Of a stretch of DNA of 64,000 nt, positions 1-10,145 are shown piece by piece; the stretch's first letter is position 1; each line of letters opens with the position of its first letter. The stretch is from Monodelphis domestica (Eukaryota; Chordata; Mammalia; Didelphimorphia; Didelphidae). The stretch spans positions 12,607,033 through 12,671,032 of the forward strand of contig NC_077235.1 in assembly GCF_027887165.1 (NCBI RefSeq). Direction: 5' to 3'. A program made the position numbers and the translations under genes. The notes beneath the pieces were generated by a model. That model did not search any database. It was not told the DNA's origin and saw only the letters and a program-made list of their open reading frames with translations.

Positions 1-429
1 CCAGGTCATGAGAAAAGGACCTGGGAGTCTGAGCTGAGCACAAGTTCAGTATAAGTCAGACAAACATGTGATATGGTAGCTAAAAGTCATAAGCCTGCTT
101 TGGCCTTTCCAGGTAGTTTCATCAGGATCGGTGTTCTCCCCATATCCATAGATCTCACACTTGGTAGATGGTCTTCAAGAGCTTCTATAACTCTGAAACT
201 TGCAGTCATACCCCAGCCAACCTGGTGAGGCCATCCCCAGGCCTGTATTGGAGGCCCTTGCTGTTTCAAGCTTTCCTCTGAAAGCATAGCCTTTCCAAAC
301 CACACTCATACTCAATCTCTCGTATGTTAAGTCCCATGAGATGTAGAGAGGCCCAAAGAGGGGCTAAACTTATGCTCACAGTATGTCTGGGCACAGTGTC
401 CTTTGGGATCACCCAGTATAACCTCTTCA
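1..429. other. Unassigned sequence
   Basis: No repeat, exon or RNA gene recognised. A short minus-strand open frame at 87-305 has no similarity I can name. Confidence 0.4.
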
Positions 430-570
430 TATTTCAAGTGGGAAACCGAGGCCCAGATAATGAAGAGACTAAAAGATGTCCAGGATGGAAGGGGTCATGA
501 GATCATAGATTCTGTCCTGGAAGGATCTTTTGAAACCAATTTGCCCAACCTCCCCTTGTGATGGAGTAAG
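430..570. repeat. Weak L2/MIR-like remnant
   Basis: Contains 'gtgggaaaccgaggcccag' and a following block 'gatcatagattctgtcctgg' that resemble the old 'fall to baseline, gaggcccag' segments of L2/MIR-type copies. Degraded, so family and strand are uncertain. Confidence 0.35.
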
Positions 571-620
571 AGACTGAATGCCCAAGATGACATCAGCGTG
601 TGACAGGGAATGCCAAGGCT

Positions 621-735
621 CTATCTTGGAGTCAAGAACTTCAGGTTCAAATACCAGCTCTGAAACATACTAGCTTTGGCCAAGTCACCTCACTTCTTTA
701 AGCCTCAGTTTACTCATTTGTAAGATGAAGACAAA
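621..735 (+). repeat. MIR-type SINE fragment
   Basis: Reads through the MIR core and 3' part in order: 'ggttcaaataccagctctg', then 'ggccaagtcacctcacttct', then 'agcctcagtttactcatttg'. Sense orientation on the plus strand. Confidence 0.75.
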
Positions 736-1500
736 AACCGCATATCCTCCTTGTCTCAAAAGGCTCCTAAACCTTTGAATAGTAAATAAAAGTGTGGTCC
801 ATTTGCAGTTTCTTTTTTTAACAAATTGTTTTTGCCAAAGAGTCTAATCTGTCAGACTTCCTTCCCTCAAAGGTTGAACTCCAATTCAGGAAGCACTTAA
901 AGTTTTAAAAGATACACATTTCAGATAAAACAGCTCCCTCATGGCGTTTGGACTTTGGCGAGGGAATGCATACATGCATGGACACATGCACAAGGGACTA
1001 AGATACAGAGTCGTGCTTAATCGACATTTATTAAGCTCCTAAACTCTGTTTAGGGAACATGCCACACAAAACAAAGCATGAGAGGGAAGGCTACAGAAGG
1101 GTTGGGAAGGTACTCAGGGCTGAGACCTGCTGGAGAAGTCCATATAAGTGCAACTGGGTGGGAAATGAAGAGAGAGCTGGCTTGGGCCCGCTCATCAAAT
1201 GGCAATCTCATCTAATGTCATCACTCTTACCCCTTTGCTCTCCATGCAAGTGGAAACTACCAGATCACTTGGTGCTACCACGTATGTTCTCTCCCCATGT
1301 CTTTCTGATCCTTCTGAGCTCATGCCTTTTTACCATGGAAAGACACCAAAAGGCCCCCAGTGTAGCCATTCCCTAAAGAGGAAGTAGATGAATTAAATGA
1401 ATATACCTTCTCATCATTAATGTGTGGGTACCCATTCTCCTCTTTTCCTTGGAGCATATCATGGACTATCTATCCTTCAGGAGTTCACTGGTACTAAAAC
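736..1500. other. Unassigned sequence
   Basis: Nothing recognised. Two overlapping plus-strand open frames (1059-1387) look like chance frames: no family similarity, no promoter or splice context. Confidence 0.4.
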
Positions 1501-1504
1501 TCTA

Positions 1505-1635
1505 GAGATCAGAAAGAGGCAAAAGACAGTCCCTGCCCTCAAGGGGCTTATAATCTAGTGGCCTAAGAACTACATAATAATCTGATAGAGAAATAAATAT
1601 ATACAAAGTCATACAAAGTTGGAAGGGGAAAAGGT
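1505..1635 (+). repeat. Recurrent interspersed repeat, family unassigned (copy 1)
   Basis: Contains 'cagtccctgccctcaagg' followed by 'ggcttataatctagtgg' and an 'aaataaatatatacaaa' stretch. The same order of words recurs at about a dozen sites in this window (for example 8250, 14965, 28310). It resembles a LINE 3' untranslated region, but I cannot name the family with confidence. Confidence 0.6.
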
Positions 1636-1683
1636 CATTAGATCACTTGATAGAAGAATCAAAGGAGTTTTGGAATTGAATTT

Positions 1684-2244
1684 ATTTTTTATTTTAATAA
1701 CAAATTTCCACAGAAGTTTTCCAAAGTCATATGATCTATAGGGTCTCCCTCGTTACTTCCCTCCCCCCATCTCAGAGCTGATAGGCAATTCAATTTGGGT
1801 TATGCATGTATTATCACACAAAACATATTTCTATATTATTCATTTTTTAAACCCTCACCCTACATCTTAGAAAGAATGCCATGTATTGGTTCCAAGATAG
1901 AAGAGTGATGAGGACTAGGCAATGGGGGTGAAGTGACTTGCCCAGGGTCACACAGCTGGGAAGTGTCTGAGGCCAGATTTCCTGTCTCTAGGCCTGGCTC
2001 TCAATCCACTGAGCCACCCAGCTTCCCTCTTTATTATTCATTTATGTAAAGGAATAATCTTTTAGAGTCCCAAACCCAAAACACATGCCCAAATAAACAT
2101 GTGATATATCCTATGCTTTCTTCTGGGTTTCTGCTCCCACAGTTCTTTCTCTGGAGGTGGATAGTCTTCTCTTTCATACGTCCTCAAAAATGTCCTGGAT
2201 CATATTGTATTGCTCTTAGTAGCAAAGTCTATTGCATTTGATCA
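1684..2244 (-). mobile_element. L1 3'-end fragment (5'-truncated)
   Basis: The plus strand starts with a T-rich tract (complement of the L1 tail) and runs into sequence parallel to the 3' end of the L1 at 34383: compare 'agcaaagtctattgcatttg' here with 'agaagtccattacattcg' there. A perfect 15-bp target-site duplication, 'tttggaattgaattt', lies at 1669-1683 and 2245-2259. The fragment is about 370 bp once the SINE inside it (1846-2031) is removed. Confidence 0.8.
1846..2031 (-). mobile_element. Marsupial tRNA-derived SINE (WALLSI/WSINE-like), nested in L1
   Basis: The antisense body reads 'tgacttgcccagggtcaca', 'cagctgggaagtgtctgag', 'ggcctggctctcaatccac' and 'ctgagccacccagc', the reverse complement of the tRNA-like head. 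A 12-bp target-site duplication 'tattattcattt' flanks it at 1834-1845 and 2032-2043, so it entered the L1 after the L1 had inserted. Confidence 0.88.
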
Positions 2245-2289
2245 TTTGGAATTGAATTTTTTTAAATGGCTAAGAAATGAAAGCTTGTT

Positions 2290-2470
2290 GTAATGGTTCA
2301 GAAAGACCTGAATTCCAGTCCTGCCTCTGACCTGGCTGTTTGTCTTGGGTCACAGCAATTTAATCTCCCAGTGCTCCAGGCAGCTGTGTAAGACTATCTG
2401 TAACAGAGGAGGTGTCAATCTGCATTGGGAAAGGCATTTCCCAAACAACAGTTCTATGTAGGATTGAAAC
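2290..2470 (+). repeat. Marsupial CORE-SINE/MIR-related copy
   Basis: Order of blocks: 'agacctgaattccagtcctg', 'gtcttgggtcacagcaattt', then the marsupial-specific tail 'caggcagctgtgtaagact' and 'gtcaatctgcattggg'. Old copy with many changes. Confidence 0.65.
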
Positions 2471-5400
2471 TAGAGGTCTGGTACAAAAGAAAAGAATTCA
2501 GTAGTTCTCAGTGGCCAGGGCTCAGCAAAAGTCATTCTAGATGCTGCTAGGGAATCATGTGAACATAGGTGTAGAGTCCAGACATAGGGAGGCCCAGACA
2601 CTTAGAGGCTGTGGAGAGGAAAGAAAGTATAACAAAGAGAGGCTAGGGAGGAGGGGTCAAAGGAACTTGGACTAAGGCATTATTGTACATGAGCCTGGGC
2701 TAAGGCCTCTGCTTAGGCAGCTCAATGGTTTTCTGGCCCATTTCCGGAAACTTCCCATTAGATAATGAGGCTTAATGTCTAACGCTAAGAATGGCACTTT
2801 TGGCCCCATCAGCTAACTTCCCAAAGGCACCAGTGGAGAAACGAAAGATTGCACCTTCCACAACAGTGCTCAGAGGAGGATGTTGAATGACCAGTCAGTT
2901 CAGTCAAAACAAATTAACCAATTCAGTTCTGTAGGTAAGAAGTGATTCATTAAGGCAGAGAGTCATGGTGACCAGGGGACAAGGCTTCGAGTCGGGAAAG
3001 GGGATGTTAATTTGGGGGAAACAGCATGTAGCCCACTTGAGAGTCCCAGATAGGCCCAGGCTCAGTCAGTGCTACTTACCGAGTGCCCACTGTGCAGAAA
3101 AGTGAACCAAGCAGGGGGGCAAGCCCAATCTCTGCTGTACAAAGGAATGGATGGAACTCTTCCTGCTGTTACCTCAATGAGAGAATTCTAACTGTGCAAA
3201 GGATCCTCTTGAACCTAGTTCTCGCCATGATATTCTGTTGTCCAAGTGTTAGGGAATGGAAGTATGAGGAAAGGGCTGTTACTTAGGAAAGATCAGGTTG
3301 GCAGTGCCTAGAATGAACATGAGATTATTCTTATGTGAGTGGTTTTCCAGCTGGGCATCACGCCTATACATCCTTTTGGCCCCTAGTATTCTTTCTCCTT
3401 CCAGCAAGCACTGAGGGATAGCAGCTGGTTTTTTAGTAGTGGTGTGGCAGGACGCTGTCTCCTGGTGGCCATTTGGCATCTGGTTTGACCCAGCTCTGTA
3501 ACCCCACCTATGGTGGCAGTCGTCAGAAAGACCCAGGTGTTGGGTCACCTGCCTCATGTGCCTGGCTCTGGTTTTCTAATAGGGAAGAGTTTGGGTCAGT
3601 GTGAGGCCTAACATTTTGCTTGCCCTCTACTTTGCTCTTAAGAAAGGCCTTGCTACGTCCTTTGAGCAAGAAGTCAAGACAGAAATAAGTGGTAATCTTC
3701 TCTCCTTCTTTCTATAACAAACCAGAGGCAAACTTTCCCAACTCCCTTGCAATACTAACACCAGTGATGACTAGTAGGCCCAGGACTGATTTAAAACAGG
3801 ACAAAACAACAGCCAAAAATCATCTTGCCCCAGAAACCCATTGACAGAGCTTTCATCTCCCTGGCATTTCTCTCAAGATGGACTGTAATGGCAGCTTTGA
3901 AGGAAAAAAAAGAGCAGCTGTGTCCACATCCTCTCATTTCTGACAATCCCAGAAAGCTCTGCCTCAGCCCAGGCCTCTGTTTTGCAGCAGCGGCATGGCT
4001 CCCTGTGAGACCCAGAGGTGAGCTGGCCTTGCCGATCCTGCAGAGGAGTGGACCATGCCAGGCACAGCCACTGCCGCCACCACTGACGTCACTGGATGCC
4101 GTTGTCTTCCTGACCATGCTCACTTGGGCAGCCTCTATCCCCTCCCCGGCACATGCCCAGCCAGCTGCTTTTGTTCTAGCCTAGGAAGAGTGAAATAAGC
4201 CCAGAAAAGGCCCATCTACTTGAACCCAGTTAGACTGCTGCAGTACAGACAGTATTCCTCTGGTCAGGAAAAATTGATGGGTCTGTGGCAGAGACCTGAG
4301 AAGCGGACAGGAAACGGAAGACTCTTGGGGCTGATGGAATTCCTGCCCAGCTGTGTCCGTCTGTATCACAGGCTCCATTTCTGCGGCATCCACCAGAGTG
4401 GAGACAAAGGCTGAGCTAGAAGCTCTGCTTCCAGAGGACGATCACATTCCTAGTGGCTGCCCAATTACAGCAGGCTTAAGCACAATGCAATACTCTATCG
4501 ATTATGCTAATGATGTCCCCAGAATTAAGATGAAAATATTTTCTAGTATTCTAATTTGTCAGATGTGCACATTGATTTCTAAAAATCAATCCTGCATAAT
4601 CTGAGTAACATGTACTTAAAGGAGAACTTCATTGCGGGAGTTCAGTCCCATCATGCATCTAATATATTTCACTGTGGGTTGTGTTACATGACGTTCTAAC
4701 CCCTTGACAAAGCACATAATGAACTTGTACCATACAAAGAGAAATGATTAGCCTATTTCTAATTACCTTTGGCAATCCGATTATATCTGAGTTCTTCCTG
4801 AGCAATCACGTTTTAATTTGTGGGAGCAAGATCACCGAGACATCCTGAGCCTGCCCCACCCCCAGCGCCACACAGTAGGAAGGAAAGAGAGCATATGCAG
4901 TGTGCGCTCAGGCCTGTGGCCTCAGAAATGGGGCCCTGCCGTTGCCAGGCTGCTTCTTCCCCAAGACTGTGGGAGCTTCTCTCATGGCCCTGGGGACCTA
5001 CTGACTTTCTTTCTGCATGGATTCTTGACCCAGTTTGCATGCCTAGTTAGGAACTGAAATTGTTTGACACTGGCAAAGTGCCTCCAACTCAACTATTAGA
5101 CAAGACCAAATGAGGGAAATGAGGCATAAATAAATTCTCTTTGTCCAGGCTACAGACACAGGAGTAGGCAGGGCAATTTCTAGTTAATCTTCCAAGAGAC
5201 CTCAGCTGCTGTTCCTGCTCCTGTTCACAGTGAGACTGCTGGGAGGGATGTGAAGATCTTGGCGCATTTCTTTCCCTCCCACAGAAGGGATTTGGCTCTG
5301 ATTAGCCATTTGTGGCCCAGAAGTACCTGGATGGGGATTCGCATCAGAAACTCCATCCTGGGGCTCAGAACATCATCTGAGACACCTATCCTGTGAAAGC

Positions 5401-7670
5401 AGCCCAGAAGTCAGAGGATTGTGACTTGATTGGGAACATAGAACCCTTCCCTTGGTCCCCAGAAGTAACGGCGACTCATCTGCCCAGTGCATCATGAAAG
5501 CTGGTCAGAAGGCCTCCTGCCTAACCAGCCAATTGCTCTGAGCCCTACTTGTAGGAAACTGCAGGACAATATGCATCGAGTAGTTGGCTTTAGCAATTCA
5601 CAGTGGGCTGTTTCCCAAGCTGGAAAACCCAACTTGTTCAAAGGAGAACAGCAGGTTGGGAGGCTTTCGAGGACTTTTGGAGAACGTAAATAGACATTCC
5701 TGAGGCTTCTGGCCTTTGGAGTCATGGAGGAAACACCCCTGGGACAGGGAGTAGAAAGACAATGGCACAGCAGATACAAAGCTCTCCGGTTGGGGAAGAG
5801 AGGGCTTGAAGAGAGGGGCAACAAGGTACATTCCAGAAGCAAGTCTTCCCGCCTTAAAAAGCCCCTCCCTTAGGAATTGAGTCAGTGTTTCCTGGAAGCA
5901 TGTGGCTAATTATCACTTTGTCTCACCCTCATGGATGACTCTGAAGAGAAGGCAGGGCGCTAGTCAAAACTTATGTTGTCTCCAAGAGTGTTGGGACTAT
6001 TAGAAGAACTGGATGGTAATTAGTTTCTATTGTTGATTGTCCAACTATCTGGTCAACCACCAATTCCTCAGCCATCTGCTTGGAAATTTCTAATAGGAGA
6101 AGATGGATCCAGGACTGCAAACATTATCTGAATGTCTTTGGAAAATGGCCCAGCTCGCAGTATGATTGCTTCCTCCTCCTCTTCTTTCCAGATTTGCACG
6201 CAGCACAATATGTCTGTCTTTCAAGAAAACTCCAGAACCAAATCCTCAGAGATTTGGGGCTGGAGAAATGGTACTTAGGCAAAGGCTATAGCAGGCAAAG
6301 TGGAGATTTAATCAAAGCAAAGTCTTGTTGCCACACAAAGCTTAGCGCTTAATGTTTTCATTCCGGATTTTCCTTTTTTCCTCCCACCTTCCCTTTGCCC
6401 CCCTCTGCTGGCTTCCTTGAGCTGCAGTAAATCATGTTGTGAAATAAGATGAGTTGAAATAGCAAAAGCATTAAGATTTCACATTCTGCAGCATTACAAT
6501 CAACTGCCTTCTGTTAGAATTCAAGCTTGTTAGGGAAGCTCGCAAATATTATCGTCTCCTGTGGTGGCAATTTACTATCCATCCCGAAAAGTGGCTTTCA
6601 CTAACGGAGCCAACATGGGCCATGCCTTGAGAACCGCAGCTGAGGTCTCATCCCGACACACCAATTCCACGTGGCAGGAAGTCCATTTCATAGTTGTGAG
6701 TTACAGAAATGGTATCTGGACGGAAGGTAGCTACAGTATTGAGTTATGGGAAGGGGACTTCCTTCAAGAAGGGATGGCTCTCAGAACAGCGGGGCCGTCT
6801 GCTAAATGTGGTCTGAAGTACAAAGGCAGGTAGTCTAGGCCACAGAAAGAAGGGAGGAGGCTTGAGAGATGCCCACATCCAAAGTGGTGTGGTGCCAGTC
6901 CTAGCCTTCCCTCTCCTCCTTCTCCTTCAAACCAACCCTGGGAGTTTGGAGGAAGGTTCGCCAATTCTCTAAGTGGGGGGGCCTGGAAGGGAGTGGAAAG
7001 GAAGCTCCTGGTTACAGCAGAATGTTGGATGCCCTTGGTCTCAGTCGAGCTACAGACAGAGAGACCTAGCAAAAGCCTCTAGGGAAGAGACATAAGCTTT
7101 TCCAGCTCACTTTTAAGAGGCAAGATTTTTCTTCCTCACCAAATGTAATGAGAAAATATGGTTGGGAGCATTGAGTGGGAAGGAGTGAATGGACATGGAG
7201 ACTCTGACCCAATGTTGTAACTAAACTCAAAACCAAGTTCCTCCCCAAATCTGACATTTGGTACATCATGGATCCTTAATGAGGGCTAATTAGTGTACCT
7301 AGTTCACCTCCAGAAGGGGAAAAATGTTCTCAATTGACAGATCAGAGGATTATATGCTGATTAGGAACAAGTCTTCATTTCCCTAACAAGCAAATAGTTA
7401 CCTAATTGGGATTTTGACCGGAAAGGTTAACCTGCAAGCTACAATAGAACAGTAATGTTTTTTATTCATCACTGAATCTGGAGTCTATTGGCTGTGAATT
7501 CCTTCTCCTTGGTCATGAATGGAATCTTAGAAGCATTAGAAAAGAGAGAGTAACAGTCTTTTGTGTTTGGATGAATGAATCCCAGCAGGAACATTGCTTC
7601 TCTGGGGTTTTGAACTCTCAGAAGCAGTAAGAATGACTGTAATGAAAAGCAGAGCAGTTGGTGTGGTAGG
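2471..7670. other. Long unassigned stretch, no gene recognised
   Basis: No clear repeat or exon was found over 5.2 kb. Short open frames (for example 3825-4184 plus, 5492-5842 minus, 6080-6352 plus) show no family similarity. The 4440-4830 part is AT-rich and repeat-free, with many TAAT and ATTA cores, and could be a conserved non-coding element. The 6400-6560 part has a similar look. Confidence 0.4.
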
Positions 7671-7674
7671 AGGA

Positions 7675-7755
7675 AGAAAACCAGGAGGAATTGGTTTCAA
7701 ATATCACCTTGGACAATAATGAGCAATCATTTCACTTCTCTGGACCTCAGGCAGC
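7675..7755 (+). repeat. Degraded MIR-like fragment
   Basis: The blocks 'aggaattggtttcaaatat' and 'caatcatttcacttctctgg' followed by 'acctcagg' match the MIR core in sense order, at low similarity. Confidence 0.4.
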
Positions 7756-8226
7756 CATGGAAGATTTTAAGTTTGAAGGAGGTCAGGATGTGCCACAATG
7801 CGGGCCACCCAAATCACATGTCCTGTATGTTGCCATACATGCAGCGATGGGCATCTTGCCAATCGGATGAGTTAACCAGTCAGCAGTTTGAGCCTTTGTT
7901 ATTGATGGGGACATTTTGCCCTTGAAACCATCTGGATATGTGCCCTGGATTCCCATAAAGGTTGGGAATGCATCTCCAGTTTAGTCTTGGAGTCTTCGGG
8001 CAATGAGATCTCTTCACTAAGTATGATGCCCTCACTCACTCCCCAAAACACAAAAACAGAAGAAATTCCTGAAAACTCCAGGGAGGCAGACACTCTGGGC
8101 CCTGTACTGGAAACCTTGGCTCTTTGGCTTCTCCTTAAATGGACTCACATGTGTAGGTTGATAGTTTAAGGTCAAGACCCCGAGGTCCCTTCTAGGTCTC
8201 AAATTCTGTGATTTTGTGATGGGATT
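7756..8226. other. Unassigned sequence
   Basis: No gene seen. The end (8165-8215, 'ggtcccttctaggtctcaa' then 'attctgtgat') looks like the 3' end of a MIR-type SINE whose head is lost. Confidence 0.4.
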
Positions 8227-8249
8227 GGGGGGGGGGGTGCAGAGACAGA

Positions 8250-8560
8250 GAGTCAGTAAACGTTTATTAATTGTGCCAAGTGGTGAAGATACAAAAAAGA
8301 TTCAAGAAGCAGTCCTTGCCCGCAGGGATCTCACAATCTAATGGAGAAGACAACAGGCAAACATATATAAACTATATATAGGATTAGTCAGAGATAAATA
8401 GCAGCGGGAAGGCACTACAATGAAGAGACACTGGGAAAGGTTTCATGTAGGTGATAGGATTTTAAGCTGACCTGAAAGGAAGCCAGGAGGCAGAAATGAG
8501 GAGGGAGAGCATTATGGACATGGGGCACAGCCAGTACAAATTTTGAAGCTGACCAAAAGA
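8250..8560 (+). repeat. Recurrent interspersed repeat, family unassigned (copy 2)
   Basis: A long copy: 'cagtaaacgtttattaatt', 'gcagtccttgcccgcaggg', 'atctcacaatctaatggag', 'gggaaggcactacaatgaa', 'ggaagccaggaggcag', 'ggagggagagcattatgg'. The block order agrees with the other copies in the window. Confidence 0.65.
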
Positions 8561-8594
8561 AGAATCTTCAAGATGTCTCTAGATAGATCTATCT

Positions 8595-8750
8595 TTCTGT
8601 TTATATGTTGTGTCCTCCTAACAGAATGTAAAGTCCCTGACAAAATGGATTCTTCTTTAATTTGTCCCTGTATTCCCATCCCTCAAGACAGTGCCCAGCA
8701 GATAGAACGTGCTTAATAAATACTTACTTTGCTTGGTTGTTGGATTGGCT
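8595..8750 (+). repeat. L2 3'-end fragment
   Basis: Carries the L2 3' end words in order: 'agaatgtaaagtccctgac', 'tgtccctgtattcccatcc', 'cagtgcccagcagatagaa', 'cgtgcttaataaatactta'. It ends in a short GATT/TTGG-like tail. Confidence 0.75.
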
Positions 8751-8824
8751 TGGAGTTCCTAAGCTCGTTTGCTATCTAGGACTGAATTTGTTTCTCGACT
8801 TCCAGCCAACCATTTCAATATGAG

Positions 8825-9015
8825 ATGCAGAATGATGTAGGGGTGAGGACACTGGATGTGGAGTCAGGAAGATCTGCCTCCTACACTAGACATGTGACTC
8901 TAGGCTGGTCAATGGAGCCTCTTTGTGCCTCAGTTTCCCCATCTGTGAAATGAGGAGGTCTGGCTTGATGGCTTTCTAAAGACCCTTCTCAGTTCTTTAT
9001 CTACAATTCTTTGAA
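8825..9015 (+). repeat. MIR-type SINE
   Basis: A nearly complete copy: 'actggatgtggagtcagga', 'gtgactctaggctggtcaa', 'gtgcctcagtttccccatc', 'tgtgaaatgaggaggtctgg', then the 3' words 'cttctcagttctttatct'. Confidence 0.8.
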
Positions 9016-9519
9016 TAGCTTCTTCATGAGTTCTATGGAGAAATGTGCCCTTCTGAGACCTTACATACTGAAGTCCTCCTTGTGTATTTTCTGGGAAAGG
9101 GCTGACATTCATGAGCTATCTGAATGAACCTTGGGGAAAGGCAGCTGACCACTGACATGCTAGTGCCCCCTTACATTGTTTTTGACTTTTAACCAGGTAC
9201 AGTGAAAGAAGCGAAGAATACAATGTTAATTGGAGAGGAAATATGAAAGGACAGTCTAGCCACTCACCAGAGGGAAGGAAGGTCTTCTTGAGGTTGGAGA
9301 GTGGCCCTGGGGATTGGGATGGGGGGGGGGAGGGTGTGCTGAATTCTGTTCTCCAAACCCTTGCTGCCATTTACTTGTTTCACTTCATATCCCAGCCTTC
9401 TCCTTCCCATCTGTCCCCTATCTCCCTACTCTCACTTCTAAATAAGATGCTGTTCCAGGAAAGAATGTGTCATTCTGCTCCCCTCTGGCATCACACACCA
9501 CCTCTATAACTTTCCACAC
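9016..9519. other. Unassigned sequence
   Basis: No gene or clear repeat. Includes a run of ten G at 9321-9330. Confidence 0.4.
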
Positions 9520-9680
9520 GAAAACATCCCTTCTTGGTCATCACTTACCTATATATATTGTCTCCCACTGCACAGAACATAAGCACCTTGAGGGCAGGAA
9601 CCATCTTCATGTTTGTATTTGTATCCCCATTGCTTAGCATGATTTTGGGGGCATAATTATTCTGTAAGGAACACTGCTTT
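9520..9680 (+). repeat. L2 3'-end fragment
   Basis: Reads 'acataagcaccttgagggc', 'aggaaccatcttcatgtttg', 'tatttgtatccccattgct', 'tagcatgat', the L2 3' end in sense order, and runs directly into an ATTC tandem tail. Confidence 0.7.
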
Positions 9681-9726
9681 TTCATTCATTCATTCATTCA
9701 ACCATTCATTCACTCATTCATTCATT
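9681..9726. repeat. (ATTC)n microsatellite
   Basis: About 11 imperfect ATTC units, lying between the L2 3' end and the next repeat copy. It probably grew from the L2 tail or the head of the next repeat. Confidence 0.85.
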
Positions 9727-10145
9727 CTAAGTGCCTTCTGTACACCAGTCACTGTAGTATATTATAAATAAAAAATAGGACAGTCCCTGTTCTCCAAGAC
9801 CTCACTTTCCACTGGGAAAAGAATGTAAGCTCCAACACAGCCAGTAATGTATCCAGGGAGTTTCTGACCTCATAAGGTTCATAGTCCAGTAAGGCATATG
9901 CAGTCACGTAGATGTCATGTATTGAAGGATATTGTACCAGAACGTGACTGCAGCAGGAGAATTTAGGGATCCTTCTGGAGGCCACTGGGGGAGAGAGGGT
10001 CAGAGTAGCCCTCATGGAAGAGGTTACAGTTGGGTTGGGCTTTAAAGGATGGGTAGGAATTTGATAGACATAGCAAGGAAGGAAGGCTATTCCTGGCATC
10101 CTGGAGAGTGTAGGCAAGTGGCAAGCAGCAGCAGAACACAGGACA
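9727..10145 (+). repeat. Recurrent interspersed repeat, family unassigned (copy 3, split by an L1)
   Basis: Blocks 'aagtgccttctgtacacca', 'cagtccctgttctccaaga', 'cttctggaggccactgggg' and 'ggctattcctggcatcctgg' follow the order of copy 2. Further blocks of the same family resume at about 12400, so the L1 at 10146-12350 lies inside this copy. Confidence 0.55.
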
